Source: Candidatus Aegiribacteria sp. MLS_C (GTDB lineage Bacteria > Fermentibacterota > Fermentibacteria > Fermentibacterales > JCC-6). Taken from it: 64,000 nucleotides of DNA. The translations under genes were made by a program, and so were the position numbers. The stretch is from the NCBI GenBank assembly GCA_002030045.1, contig LQBI01000024.1, forward strand, positions 62,001 to 126,000. The letters run 5' to 3'. Shown here piece by piece: positions 34,451 to 43,559 of the stretch. Within the stretch, counting starts at the first letter, position 1. Every line of letters starts with the position of its first letter. The notes under the pieces are model-generated. The model was not told the origin of the DNA and searched no databases. It saw nothing but the letters and a program-made list of their open reading frames with translations.

Positions 34451-35985
34451 AACACCGGATCCTGCCGCTGCTGCCCTTCCTCGCGGCTGCACTGCTCGTG
34501 AGGTTCCAGTTCCTGCTGGAAATGGACGTGCTCCTTCCGCTGGAAGGACTGTACGTGGACGAGGTGACCTTCTTCGGCACCCCCTTCGTGGAGGGTATCG
34601 AGGGTTTCTCGAGACCCCCCGGCATGTTCGTGGCAGCCACTCTTCTCGGTGCCGCCGGCAGCGTCACGGCGGCAAGGGTCCTGATGTCGGTGCTCTCGCT
34701 TGTCCCGGCCCTGGTCCTGTTCCTCGCATTCGGCTGCAGGAACAGGTGGGGCAGGACCTTCTCAGTGGCCATGGCATTCTCACCCTTTCTCCTTCTCTTC
34801 GGTACTCAGCTCATGCCCGCGGTTCCCGCGGCAGTGCTGGTATCACTGTCACTCTATGCCGCATTGAGGAATGAATACCTCCTGTCGGGCTTCGCCGCCG
34901 GTGCAGCCATGCTGTTCAGGGCCGAACTGGCCATGGTCCCGCTGGTCCTTCTCCCTCTCTCTACAGGAGAACGTTTCCGTCTGTGGGGCAGATTCGCCGG
35001 AGGTTCGGCCGCGGCGGTTCTACCCGTAGTCGTCCTCAACCTGCTGGCAGGGGCGGGACCGGTCATAGCCGCCAACGGAGGTGAGAACCTATGGCTGGGG
35101 ACCGACTGGGGATTGATTTCCACTCCTCCCGGTACCGAATTCGAGGAACTGGTATCCACAGGTGACAGCCCTGGCACCGGTGACAGGGTCTTCCTTGGAA
35201 GGGCACTGGACGCCGTGTCCTCGGATCCACTGCGCTGGACGGGAATGGGGATTTCCAAGGTGGCCGCATTCCTCAGCCTGCCCGGCCCTGGAAGGAACTT
35301 CGAGACCGGATGGATAATGAAAAGCACCTTCCTGTTCGCTCTCCTTCCTCTCACCCTCGCTGCCATGTCACTCGGCACAGGCTGCTCCTTTGGAGGCGGA
35401 GAGGAAGAATACTGGAAGCGCATATCTGTTTCCGTGGTGATGACCGGCGTCCTGGCCGCCTTCGTCTTCTTTCCTTCGGCGAGGTTCAGGACCGCTGTGA
35501 TACCTGCCTTCTGGTTCCTGGCTTCCGGTTGTACGGGCAGCACGAGAAGGAGGCTCCTCGGCGGTGCAGCGCCTGCAGCCCTGATCGTCCTGCTCTCTCT
35601 TTTTCATACATACCCCGGAATGGAGAGGCCAGGCCTCACAGCTGTGCTTGCAGCGCAGCACGAACTGAGCACCGGGAACCTGGGAGCTTCCTTCGAATAC
35701 CTGGATGACGCGGTTTCCCGGGGGTTCAGGGGAGCAGACCTGCACAACATCAGGGGCGCGCTTCTCTCGCTCTCCGGAAGACGAGTCGAAGGTCTAGGGG
35801 AGTTCCGAAGAGCCCTGGAATCAGCCCCGGAGTCGCCCACCATATGGAAGAACTTGGCCGTATCACTCTGGTCCAACGGCCTGTACCGGGAATCGGTGGA
35901 GGCGGCGCGGAATGCGGTCCATCTGAACCCGTTGCTTCGCGAGGAGCTTGCGCCAATACTTGTGCGTGAGGAGGACCTGCGATGA
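34447..35985 (+). CDS. GT-C (GT39-like) membrane protein with TPR tail
   Basis: A 512-residue membrane protein. Residues 1-390 contain roughly ten hydrophobic helices, and the first periplasmic loop carries 'YVDEVTFFGTPFVEG', an acidic site typical of GT-C glycosyltransferases that use lipid-linked sugars. 'FSRPPGMFVAA' resembles the 'PPL' motif of this fold. Residues about 405-500 form TPR repeats ('LHNIRGALLSLSGRRVEGLGEF', 'IWKNLAVSLWSNGLYRESVEAA'). It may glycosylate proteins or envelope polymers. It overlaps the transglutaminase paralogue and murJ by 4 nt each. Confidence 0.68.
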   Translation: MKHRILPLLPFLAAALLVRFQFLLEMDVLLPLEGLYVDEVTFFGTPFVEGIEGFSRPPGMFVAATLLGAAGSVTAARVLMSVLSLVPALVLFLAFGCRNRWGRTFSVAMAFSPFLLLFGTQLMPAVPAAVLVSLSLYAALRNEYLLSGFAAGAAMLFRAELAMVPLVLLPLSTGERFRLWGRFAGGSAAAVLPVVVLNLLAGAGPVIAANGGENLWLGTDWGLISTPPGTEFEELVSTGDSPGTGDRVFLGRALDAVSSDPLRWTGMGISKVAAFLSLPGPGRNFETGWIMKSTFLFALLPLTLAAMSLGTGCSFGGGEEEYWKRISVSVVMTGVLAAFVFFPSARFRTAVIPAFWFLASGCTGSTRRRLLGGAAPAALIVLLSLFHTYPGMERPGLTAVLAAQHELSTGNLGASFEYLDDAVSRGFRGADLHNIRGALLSLSGRRVEGLGEFRRALESAPESPTIWKNLAVSLWSNGLYRESVEAARNAVHLNPLLREELAPILVREEDLR

Positions 35986-37655
35986 ACGGACATACCGAAG
36001 CGACACCCTTCGAAGAACAGCATCTGGATACCGCCCTGGACGACCTGGGTACTCCCGGGCAGGAAGCCACGCGAATAGCAAGGGCAACTGGTCTCATGGG
36101 CGGGCTCACGGTGACGAGCAGGATACTGGGACTTCTCAGGGACGTGGCCCAGGCGGCCGTCCTCGGAACGGGCCTGGCGGCGGACGCTTTCACACTGGGT
36201 TTCATAATTCCGAACACCCTCAGGAGGCTGTTCGGGGAATCAACAACCAGTGCAGCCTTCGTCCCCACATACGTGGAGACCCTCGGAAGGGACAGCAGGA
36301 GGGATGCCTTCCGCCTTGCCAGCAGGGTGCTCACTCTGGTGGGCACGATCCTCCTTGTCCTTGTCGTCGCCGGTATGCTGTTCGCCCCCGCACTGGTATA
36401 TCTCTTCGCTCCCGGTTTCGCCGGGATCCCCGGCAAGACCCAGCTGGCCACCGGACTCCTCAGGCTCATGTTCCCCTATATCCTGGTCGTCGGCCTTGCG
36501 GCCGTGGTGGGTGGCATACTGAACGCTCACAGACACTTCACGGCCCCCGCCAGCGCCCCCATTCTCTTCAACGTATCCGCCCTTTTGGGAATCCTGCTCC
36601 TTTCCAGATGGTTAATGCCGAATGAACCGGTGTGGGGTTATTCCATAGGGATCCTCCTCGGCGGGTTCCTGCAGCTTGCGGTCCAGATACCGGTCCTGTG
36701 CAGGAAGGGCTTCAGCTTCAGGCCGGACTTCAACTGGACGAGCCCGAAGGTACGGAGAATAGGAAGGCTGGCGTTCCCCGCCCTGGTCGGGCTCCTGGTG
36801 GCAGAAGTGAACATAATCGTGGACAAGATGATAGCATCGATGCTGGAGCCCGGGAGCGTCGCCGCACTGGCCTACGGCAACAGGATAATGCAGTTCCCGC
36901 AGGGGGTCTTCTCCATTTCTCTTGCCACCGCCCTTCTTCCAACCCTTAGCAGACAGACCTCCGGAGGCAAGCTCTCGGATGCCGGTAAGACCCTGGGCAA
37001 GGCCACTCTGGCCCTTGCCGCCGTCATGGTGCCGGCCACTTTATGCATGCTTCTCCTCGCCGGTCCGGTCGTTCGAGTGCTCCTGGCTCGGGGGGCCTTC
37101 ACAGCCGAGTCGACCGCTCTCACCACTGCCGCGCTGGTCTACTACTCCGCTGGACTGCTTTTCTACGGGGCGGTGAAGATAACGGTGCCGGTCTTCTACT
37201 CACTCAAGGACACCAGGACACCGGTAAAGATAGCCATAGCCTGCATGGGTCTGAACATTGTCCTCAACGTGGTGTTCACGCTCATCTTCCTTCGGACAGG
37301 GCTCTCGAGGCCTCTCGCGGGCCTTGCACTGGCCACAAGCGTAGCCTCCGTCGTCAACTTCACCCTTCTGAGAATGGCGCTTCGAAGGAAGACAGGGGTC
37401 GTGGTACAGTCCTCCGGAAGGGCATGGCTGTCCATGCTGCCGGCTGGAGCCCTGTCACTGGCCGTACTCCTTCTGCTTGGTCCATGGGTTCGAAGCGCAG
37501 CGGGAAGCTCCACGCTGTCGGGCATTGCCGCGATACTCTCGGCATCTGCAGGCTCCATGGGGGTCTTCCTGGCGGTCTTCGCGGCGACAGGCGGACCTAT
37601 GGCCAGGTCGGTCTTCTCCCTGGCCTTGCGTAGAAGAAGGCGGGGTCCTGAATAG
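35982..37655 (+). CDS. murJ: Lipid II flippase MurJ
   Basis: A 557-residue MOP-superfamily transporter with about 14 transmembrane helices, predicted to flip lipid II across the inner membrane. 'SRILGLLRDVAQAAVLGTGLAADAFTLGFIIPNTLRRLFGE' is the MurJ/MviN N-terminal signature; the 'RDVAQA' and 'PNTLRRLFGEG'-like region contains the essential arginines. 'PALVGLLVAEVNIIVDKMIAS' and 'ALAYGNRIMQFPQGVFSISLATALLP' are also characteristic. The first 30 residues are a hydrophilic extension. Confidence 0.95.
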   Translation: MNGHTEATPFEEQHLDTALDDLGTPGQEATRIARATGLMGGLTVTSRILGLLRDVAQAAVLGTGLAADAFTLGFIIPNTLRRLFGESTTSAAFVPTYVETLGRDSRRDAFRLASRVLTLVGTILLVLVVAGMLFAPALVYLFAPGFAGIPGKTQLATGLLRLMFPYILVVGLAAVVGGILNAHRHFTAPASAPILFNVSALLGILLLSRWLMPNEPVWGYSIGILLGGFLQLAVQIPVLCRKGFSFRPDFNWTSPKVRRIGRLAFPALVGLLVAEVNIIVDKMIASMLEPGSVAALAYGNRIMQFPQGVFSISLATALLPTLSRQTSGGKLSDAGKTLGKATLALAAVMVPATLCMLLLAGPVVRVLLARGAFTAESTALTTAALVYYSAGLLFYGAVKITVPVFYSLKDTRTPVKIAIACMGLNIVLNVVFTLIFLRTGLSRPLAGLALATSVASVVNFTLLRMALRRKTGVVVQSSGRAWLSMLPAGALSLAVLLLLGPWVRSAAGSSTLSGIAAILSASAGSMGVFLAVFAATGGPMARSVFSLALRRRRRGPE

Positions 37656-37705
37656 AATGAACGCACTGACCGCGCAGTGCGGTAAACGGTGACGGACGGC
37701 GGGGT

Positions 37706-39541
37706 TTGAGAGGATCGCCCGGGAATCCTTCCGAAAGCCTCAGGGAAGCTGTTGACCGAGCTCCAGACCTCCCGGGTGTCTACAGCTTCCTCGACTTGTC
37801 CGGCCAGGTCCTCTACATCGGTAAGGCCAAGAGCCTGAGAAAGAGGCTGAAGGGACATCTCGCCACCGAGGGGGACCCCCGTCACGACCTTCTTCTTCAC
37901 AGGTCCGTCTCCGTCGAGTGGACGATCACCGGGGATGAAGTGGAAGCCCTGGTACTGGAGGCGGAACTTATCCGTCTCAGGAAACCGCCCCTCAACGTCA
38001 GGCTCAGGACATCCGGACGTTATCCCTATCTCGAGATCAGCACCGACGAGAAATGGCCGAGGCTGATAGTCACCAGGGAGAGGAGCAACCCCCGGGAGAG
38101 GCCCCGTTTCGGTCCGTATCCGGACTCCAGGAACCTGCGCAGGCTCGTGGAATTCCTTCTCGAGACCAACCCCCTGAGGCGCTGCTCGGGCGAGGATCCC
38201 CCCTCCTCCGGAAGACCCTGCATCATGGGACAGATGGGGCGCTGTCCAGCTCCCTGCACCGGAGGAGCGGACAGGGATGATTACGATCGAAGAGTGCGTG
38301 AGATCGAATCAACGCTTCGCGGGGACTGGGACCATGCCAGGGAGAGACTGAAGCGCCTAATGGAGGAGGCAGCGAAGCGGATGGACTACGAGGAGGCCGC
38401 CAGGCTGAGAGACCTGTCCGCGAGGCTGAACAGCTTCGGATGGCCGGTCCCGGAGGGAGTTCGGGACAGGATCAACCGTGACGTTGCCGTGGTAAGGGAG
38501 AACTGGGGCCTGATAATGAGGATCAGGGGAGGAAGGTGCACCTGCATAGTGAGGATGCCCTTCGACGGGCGCTGGAAGCTCACACCGCTCACCGAACGCC
38601 TGTCGATCCTGCTCCGAAGCTACTACGCCCGGACCCGGGAGATACCGAGGGAGGTCCTGGTGCAGGAGATCCCCGAGGATTCCTCACAGCTGGAGGACTG
38701 GCTCGGGAGCAGGAGGGGAGGTTCAGTATCCGTCACCGTTCCCAGAAGGGGAGGTAACAGGCGGGTGCTCGAACTGGCGGAGCAGAACCTGGACCAGTTC
38801 CTGGTGAGGCTCAGCTGGAAGCACCCGGCGGTGGGCAGGGAGAGGGTGGAGGCTGCCCTGGAGGGTCTGGCGGACATCTTCGGTCTGGGATCTCCCCCTG
38901 ACTGGGTCGTGTGCCTGGACGCCTCTACCATCCAGGGCTCCTGGCCGGTGGCGGCCATAGTGAGCTTCAGGGGAGGATATCCGGACAGGAACGGCTACAG
39001 GAAGTTCTCCATGCCCGACGAAATAAGCAGGAACGACCCGGCGATGATAGCTTCCGCAGTCAGCAGATACCTTTCGACCCTGGAGGATGGCGCCTATCCG
39101 GATCTGTTCGTAATAGACGGGGGACTGACGCAGCTCAGGGCCGCCGTTGGGGCTGCCGGTGCCGAATGGTCGGGACGGATGAGGTTCCTGGCCATCGCCA
39201 AGAGGGAGGAACTGATCATCGAAGGGGTCTCGGAGAGGCGGATACAGCTTCCCATGGATTCCATCCCGCTTTCGTTCGTAAGGACCGTCAGAGACGAGGC
39301 GCACCGTTTCGTTCTCCACTACCATCAGCAGAAACGTTCCAGGGGCAGCCTCAGGTCGGTCCTTGACGATGTCCCGGGAATAGGTTCCGCCACCCGGATA
39401 AGGCTTCTCACTCACTTCGGCAGCGCCGAGAGGATAGCGGCTGCCACTGTGGAGGAGATGATGGAGGTACCGGGGGTTGGCAGAACACGCGCCATTGGAA
39501 TACACAACCATTTTCGAAGGGCGGAGGAGAGTGGATACTGA
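37706..39541 (+). CDS. uvrC: Excinuclease ABC subunit C
   Basis: A 611-residue nucleotide-excision repair nuclease. The GIY-YIG domain is at the N terminus ('GVYSFLDLSGQVLYIGKAKSLRKRL'). The cysteine-containing region 'CIMGQMGRCPAPCTG' and the UVR motif 'EEAAKRMDYEEAARLRDL' follow. The RNase H-like second nuclease is 'WVVCLDASTIQGS ... SFRGG' with 'LFVIDGGLTQLRAA', and the C terminus is a helix-hairpin-helix pair ('LDDVPGIGSATRIRLLTHFG', 'MEVPGVGRTRAIGI'). Residues Asp/His usually expected in the RNase H domain are only partly visible. TTG 37706 is the only usable start, with a poor ribosome-binding site. Confidence 0.93.
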   Translation: MRGSPGNPSESLREAVDRAPDLPGVYSFLDLSGQVLYIGKAKSLRKRLKGHLATEGDPRHDLLLHRSVSVEWTITGDEVEALVLEAELIRLRKPPLNVRLRTSGRYPYLEISTDEKWPRLIVTRERSNPRERPRFGPYPDSRNLRRLVEFLLETNPLRRCSGEDPPSSGRPCIMGQMGRCPAPCTGGADRDDYDRRVREIESTLRGDWDHARERLKRLMEEAAKRMDYEEAARLRDLSARLNSFGWPVPEGVRDRINRDVAVVRENWGLIMRIRGGRCTCIVRMPFDGRWKLTPLTERLSILLRSYYARTREIPREVLVQEIPEDSSQLEDWLGSRRGGSVSVTVPRRGGNRRVLELAEQNLDQFLVRLSWKHPAVGRERVEAALEGLADIFGLGSPPDWVVCLDASTIQGSWPVAAIVSFRGGYPDRNGYRKFSMPDEISRNDPAMIASAVSRYLSTLEDGAYPDLFVIDGGLTQLRAAVGAAGAEWSGRMRFLAIAKREELIIEGVSERRIQLPMDSIPLSFVRTVRDEAHRFVLHYHQQKRSRGSLRSVLDDVPGIGSATRIRLLTHFGSAERIAAATVEEMMEVPGVGRTRAIGIHNHFRRAEESGY

Positions 39542-39543
39542 TC

Positions 39544-40197
39544 TCAAAGGTCCGCAAGGTGCCTCAGAAGGCTGGTTGCATCCCTTCTTTCATCGTACCG
39601 GAGGGCCAGCCTCTCCGAATTCCGTCTGAGGGTATCGTCCCGGAACGTGAAACCTATTATCATGGATGCGTTTGCCTCGTTCCAGGGGTAGACTATCATG
39701 CCCCTCTTCTTCCGTACCAGCTCCAGGTAGTCCCAGGCCGCCAGCCTGGTGCCCCTGGGCCCTTCGAAGCCGGTCTGCCACAGGACGATAAGCCTCTCCC
39801 AGAATACCTTCTCGTTGTCGGGGCAGTTGGCTGTACCCCTTTCGAGGAGCCTGAGTCCCTCCTCCGGCATTCCCAGGTTGATGGCCAGGTGGTTCCCTCC
39901 GTCCACGTAGGCGTCGGGGAAGTCGGGGTTCAGCTGTATGACCATCCAGAGCTGGGGAAGGTACTCGGTGTTCGTGACCCAGTCCTCTCCCTGGTACATC
40001 CAGATGTGATGGTAACGGTCCGTCTGCAGCCAGAGGAGGTCCGCCAGTATGTCGCCGAGTTCTCCCGCCCCCGCCTCCACCGTCTCCCGGGCTGCCTGGT
40101 TCTCTGCGGAGGACCCTCCTGTGGCCGCCCTGCCCGTGACGACCGCCATCACGAGGAAGAGAACGGCGACGAGGTACTGCCTCAGGTCCCTGATCAC
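39544..40197 (-). CDS. Membrane-anchored protein of unknown function, ABC-locus partner
   Basis: A protein of about 217 residues from GTG 40197, preceded by AGGAGG and overlapping the upstream stop in GTGA. One N-terminal helix (YLVAVLFLVMAVVTG) anchors it. The soluble part is helical: 'LGDILADLLWLQTDRYHHIWMYQ', 'PQLWMVIQLNPDFPDAYVDGGNHLAINLG' and 'GLRLLERGTANCPDNEKVFWERLIVLW' look like divergent TPR repeats. From memory, similar 'LADxLWL ... PxFPDxW ... A.NLA' proteins occur beside ABC exporters in other phyla, but I could not confirm this. It is the last gene of the four-gene operon. Confidence 0.65.
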   Translation of the reverse strand: MIRDLRQYLVAVLFLVMAVVTGRAATGGSSAENQAARETVEAGAGELGDILADLLWLQTDRYHHIWMYQGEDWVTNTEYLPQLWMVIQLNPDFPDAYVDGGNHLAINLGMPEEGLRLLERGTANCPDNEKVFWERLIVLWQTGFEGPRGTRLAAWDYLELVRKKRGMIVYPWNEANASMIIGFTFRDDTLRRNSERLALRYDERRDATSLLRHLADL

Positions 40198-40577
40198 CTC
40201 CGCCGCCTCCTGTACCCGGAGCCCAGGTAGACCGTCAGGGCCAGTACGACCAGTACCACAGAGTCCCTGAGCATCTTCCCCCATACGAAGCTGGCGGCCC
40301 AGGGCTGGTTGAAGAACCACGCGGTGCCGTGGTTCCTCTGTCCCGGCTCGTGAAAGTGCATCTCCGAACCGCTGAGGCCTTCCGTGTCCGATCCCTGCTC
40401 ATGTTCTTCGGAGTGCCGGTGTTCGGAATGCTCGTCCTCCGGGCCTGCCTGTCCGGTGTGCGAGTGATCGCAGGCCTCTCCCTCGAAGGATTCCGGAGCC
40501 ACCTCCCCTATATCGTAATCGGTCCTGCAGGATGACATCAGGGACAGGAGGGAGATCACCAAGAGAAGGCGTCTCAC
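40194..40577 (-). CDS. His-rich membrane-anchored lipoprotein
   Basis: A 127-residue protein from GTG 40577, which overlaps the permease stop in GTGA. 'LLLVISLLSLMSSCRTD' is a lipoprotein signal. Residues about 35-85 are packed with His, Glu and Asp ('CDHSHTGQ', 'EDEHSEHRHSEEHEQGSD', 'EMHFHEPGQRNHG'), about ten histidines, a likely metal-binding patch. A single C-terminal helix (DSVVLVVLALTVYLG) is followed by 'YRRRRR', which would place the His-rich part outside the cytoplasm between two membrane anchors. It may sense or pass metal to the ABC transporter; that role is inference. Confidence 0.68.
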   Translation of the reverse strand: MRRLLLVISLLSLMSSCRTDYDIGEVAPESFEGEACDHSHTGQAGPEDEHSEHRHSEEHEQGSDTEGLSGSEMHFHEPGQRNHGTAWFFNQPWAASFVWGKMLRDSVVLVVLALTVYLGSGYRRRRR

Positions 40578-41329
40578 TTCATGTCCCTTCTCCTGAACAC
40601 AGCCAGGGCCAGTGCCAGCATGAAGGCCATGTAGGAAAGGCCGTACACGATAGCCAGCAGGAAGTAGACGCCGGGGATCTCCATACCGTGGGCTATGGGG
40701 TCCTTGATGTGGAACACGTCCATGTGAGGCAGGAGGAGCCTCAGGGTCCTCATGAGACCCGGAGCTCTGGGGAAGAGGCCGACGAAACCCGACACCGACA
40801 GCTGGGAGACTATGAAAAGGAGGGCCGTAAGGGGGGCGTTCAGCGGAGGGGATGTCCAGAAGCTGAAGAAGAACACCACCGCCAGCAGGAACCATCCTTC
40901 CACCACCAGGAGACCGGTGGCCGGAAAGAGATCCGCCGGCACCGCGTGTTGCTTCACGATGAGGACCACCATGAGTCCCAGGCAGCCGACGATCATGGAG
41001 ACCGCCTGTATCATGGCGGCACCGGTGAACCTTCCCATGAGGTACTGGCCCCTGGACAGGGGAACCGCAAGCAATGGCGTTATCGTCCTGGTCTCCCTGT
41101 CCCTGGGATAGATGTTGGAGGCGAGCCCGATGGCCAGCAGCAGAGCGCCTATCTCCAGCCCGAAGAGCCCGAAGTCGAGTATGAATCGGCCCTGAGTGGT
41201 CACACCGTATCCCGGGACCTGTCCTATGCCTGTGAGGGCGAGCAGGATGACAATACTGATTCCCCAGACGGTCCTCCTCCTGAGAAGGCTCCTCACGGTC
41301 ATCTGAGCGAAGGTCAGGACCGGTCTCAT
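40574..41329 (-). CDS. ABC-2 type transporter permease
   Basis: A 251-residue membrane protein with about six helices. The N-terminal 'FAQMTVRSLLRRRTVWGISIVILLALTG' and the inner loop 'NIYPRDRETRTITPLLAVPLSRGQYLMGRF' are typical of ABC-2 permeases such as NosY and GldF. It overlaps the ATPase stop by ATGA and the His-rich lipoprotein start by GTGA. Export of an unknown substrate, or mechanical action on an envelope complex, is likely. Confidence 0.85.
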   Translation of the reverse strand: MRPVLTFAQMTVRSLLRRRTVWGISIVILLALTGIGQVPGYGVTTQGRFILDFGLFGLEIGALLLAIGLASNIYPRDRETRTITPLLAVPLSRGQYLMGRFTGAAMIQAVSMIVGCLGLMVVLIVKQHAVPADLFPATGLLVVEGWFLLAVVFFFSFWTSPPLNAPLTALLFIVSQLSVSGFVGLFPRAPGLMRTLRLLLPHMDVFHIKDPIAHGMEIPGVYFLLAIVYGLSYMAFMLALALAVFRRRDMK

Positions 41330-42210
41330 TCGGGTCCCTCCTCTCCGGTGGCGGTGAGGAATACCTCTTCCAGGCTCCTGTATACCGGTGCGACGGAAAC
41401 TATAGGAAGACCTCTGCCCCTTATCTCATCTATAGTGCTCTGCAGTAAGTCCCCGGGCACTCGGACCTCCGTGACATCCTCCGGTCCCTCCTCAGCGGCC
41501 GCATACCTGACCGAATATGTGTCCTCGGTCCTAAGGAGTTCCTCCATAGTGCCCTCCGACACCTTGCGGCCCTTTGCCAGTATGACCGCCCTGTGGCATA
41601 CGGTCTCCACTTCGGAGAGAAGATGGGAGGACAGGAATACTGAAGCTCCCCTCCGGTTCTCCTCCAGTATGATGTCCCTGAATTCCTTCCTGGCGGCGGG
41701 ATCCAGACCTCCGGTGGGTTCGTCCAGCACAAGGAGGTCCGGTCCGGACTGAAGCGCCAGGGCAAGGCTGACCCTCTGTCTCATACCCTTCGAGAAGCTC
41801 CTCAGCCTGGTCCTCTCCCATCCGGAAAGTCCCACCCTGGAAAGCAGGACACGTTCCTTCCGGTCGTCCTGGTCCAGTCCCCTCATGGATGCGAACATCG
41901 AGAGGAGTTCCAGCGGAGTGAATATGTCCTCGTAATCAGGGTTCTCCGGAACAAACCCTATTCGTCTCCTCGCGCCGCGGGAACCGGGTGGTTCCCCCCA
42001 GAGCGATATGCTGCCAGAGGATGGTCTCAGAAGCCCCAGTACGCATTTGATGGTAGTGGTCTTGCCGGCTCCGTTGGGTCCCAGGAAACCCAGTATCTCC
42101 CCGGACGACATCTGTATGTCCACCGAATCCACGGCCCTGAAGCTGGAGAGACCCAGACGCCTGGGAAAGGTCTTCCCCAGTTTTCTGACGCTTAACGGAC
42201 TGTCTTCCAT
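41326..42210 (-). CDS. ABC transporter ATPase
   Basis: A 294-residue nucleotide-binding subunit, first gene of the coupled four-gene operon. Walker A is 'GPNGAGKTTTIKCVLGLL', the Q-loop is 'FVPENPDYEDIFTPLE', the signature is 'FSKGMRQRVSLALAL', Walker B is 'LLVLDEPTGGLDP', and the switch histidine is in 'FLSSHLLSEVE'. The C-terminal 60 residues form the small regulatory extension usual in ABC-2 exporters. The sat gene is transcribed divergently. Confidence 0.93.
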   Translation of the reverse strand: MEDSPLSVRKLGKTFPRRLGLSSFRAVDSVDIQMSSGEILGFLGPNGAGKTTTIKCVLGLLRPSSGSISLWGEPPGSRGARRRIGFVPENPDYEDIFTPLELLSMFASMRGLDQDDRKERVLLSRVGLSGWERTRLRSFSKGMRQRVSLALALQSGPDLLVLDEPTGGLDPAARKEFRDIILEENRRGASVFLSSHLLSEVETVCHRAVILAKGRKVSEGTMEELLRTEDTYSVRYAAAEEGPEDVTEVRVPGDLLQSTIDEIRGRGLPIVSVAPVYRSLEEVFLTATGEEGPE

Positions 42211-42260
42211 TCCTGCCGCCTTTCAACAGGAAATAAGATACGAAATGGCGTCCATCGGGA

Positions 42261-42275
42261 CCAGACGCTGTCTGG
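42261..42275. other. Short perfect hairpin in the sat/ABC divergent region
   Basis: CCAGAC-GCT-GTCTGG is a perfect inverted repeat of 6-bp arms with a 3-nt loop, in the 155-bp gap between the divergent ABC operon and sat. A TATACT at 42296-42301 could be a -10 box of sat. The repeat is placed like an operator, but no regulator is known. Confidence 0.35.
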
Positions 42276-42365
42276 TTGGGAATCCCACTTCGGATTATAC
42301 TAATCGTTGCCATCGATTCGAATTCCGGTAATACCCTGTCCTGAAAGACATGAAAGGCAGTGCAG

Positions 42366-43559
42366 ATGCTAGTAGCTCCGCATGGCGGCCGACTTGTGGA
42401 CCGTCAGTTCGAGGGCCTCGAGGCCGAGGAACTCATCGGGGGACTTCGAGGATGCAGGTCCCTTACTCTCAACGCAAGGGAGAGGAACGACCTGGAGATG
42501 ATCGGCAACGGCGCCATGAGCCCCATGGAGGGGTTCATGTGCAGTCCCGACTACCACTCGGTGGTTGACCTCATGCACCTTGCATCGGGTCCGTTATGGT
42601 CATTGCCGGTGGTCCTCTCCGCCAAGGACGGGGACCCCGAGGTCTCGCCGGGGGAGAAGGTGGCTCTGGTGGACACCTCGGGAGATATCTGGGGAGACAT
42701 GGTAGTTGAGGAGGTCTTCCACGCGGACCTGGACATGGAGGCGGAGAAAACCCTGGGCACGCAGGATCCAGCCCATCCGGGAGTCGCGTACCTCCGCAGC
42801 CTGAGCGGGCATTACATCGGCGGTCCCGTACGTTCCGTGAGGCGCAGGCGGACGGAGAGCTTCCCCAACTACAGGCTGGACCCTAAGGAGACAAGGGTGC
42901 TCTTCAGGGCCAGGGGGTGGAACAGCGTCGTGGCCTTCCAGACCAGGAACCCCATACACCGCGCCCACGAATACATCCAGAAATGCGCCATGGAGATCGT
43001 GGACGGCCTCCTGCTGCATCCACTGGTAGGCGAGACCCAGGAAGGGGATATTCCGGCGGAGGTCAGGATGAGGTGCTACGAGGAGATACTGAAGGACTAC
43101 TACCCTTCCACCAGGGTTGCAATGAGCGTTTTCCCCGCGGCAATGAGATACGCGGGACCGCGGGAGGCCGTCTTCCATGCGCTCCTGAGGAAGAACTACG
43201 GGTGCAGCCACTTCATAGTCGGAAGGGACCATGCCGGTGTAGGCAGCTACTACGGCACGTACGATGCACAGATGATCTTCGACAGTTTCGACCCCGATCA
43301 GCTGGGTATCGTGCCCCTTAAGTTCGAGCACGCCTTCTACTGCCGCAAATGTGACGGTATGGCCACTTCCAAGACATGTGCCCACGATTCCGAACACCAC
43401 GTTTTTCTGGCCGGAAAGAAGGTCAGGGCGATGCTAAGAGAAGGAGTGATGCCGCCGCCGGAGTTCACCCGTCCCGAGATAGCAAGGATACTCATGGAAG
43501 CCGCAGCTCAGCCGGCCGGGAACTCGAATGCCGGGACCGGGGAGGGAGAGGGTCGATGA
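42366..43559 (+). CDS. sat: Sulfate adenylyltransferase (ATP sulfurylase)
   Basis: A protein of about 397 residues, homo-oligomeric Sat type. It makes adenosine 5'-phosphosulfate from sulfate and ATP, or the reverse in sulfur oxidation. The PUA-like N-terminal domain includes 'LTLNARERNDLEMIGNGAMSPMEGFM'. The catalytic domain has 'VAFQTRNPIHRAHEYIQ' (QTRNP and HxxH), 'VGRDHAGVGSYYGTYDAQ', and a cysteine set 'CRKCDGMATSKTC' typical of bacterial and archaeal Sat. ATG 42366 was chosen; GTG 42360 is also in frame. No apr, dsr or cysH gene is in the window, so its metabolic direction is open. Confidence 0.95.
   Translation: MLVAPHGGRLVDRQFEGLEAEELIGGLRGCRSLTLNARERNDLEMIGNGAMSPMEGFMCSPDYHSVVDLMHLASGPLWSLPVVLSAKDGDPEVSPGEKVALVDTSGDIWGDMVVEEVFHADLDMEAEKTLGTQDPAHPGVAYLRSLSGHYIGGPVRSVRRRRTESFPNYRLDPKETRVLFRARGWNSVVAFQTRNPIHRAHEYIQKCAMEIVDGLLLHPLVGETQEGDIPAEVRMRCYEEILKDYYPSTRVAMSVFPAAMRYAGPREAVFHALLRKNYGCSHFIVGRDHAGVGSYYGTYDAQMIFDSFDPDQLGIVPLKFEHAFYCRKCDGMATSKTCAHDSEHHVFLAGKKVRAMLREGVMPPPEFTRPEIARILMEAAAQPAGNSNAGTGEGEGR

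Noticed and set aside
40532-41752. 406-codon plus-strand frame opposite the ABC genes
   Set aside because: Very Gln/Glu/Gly/His-rich antisense composition, no recognisable domain, and it covers two real genes.
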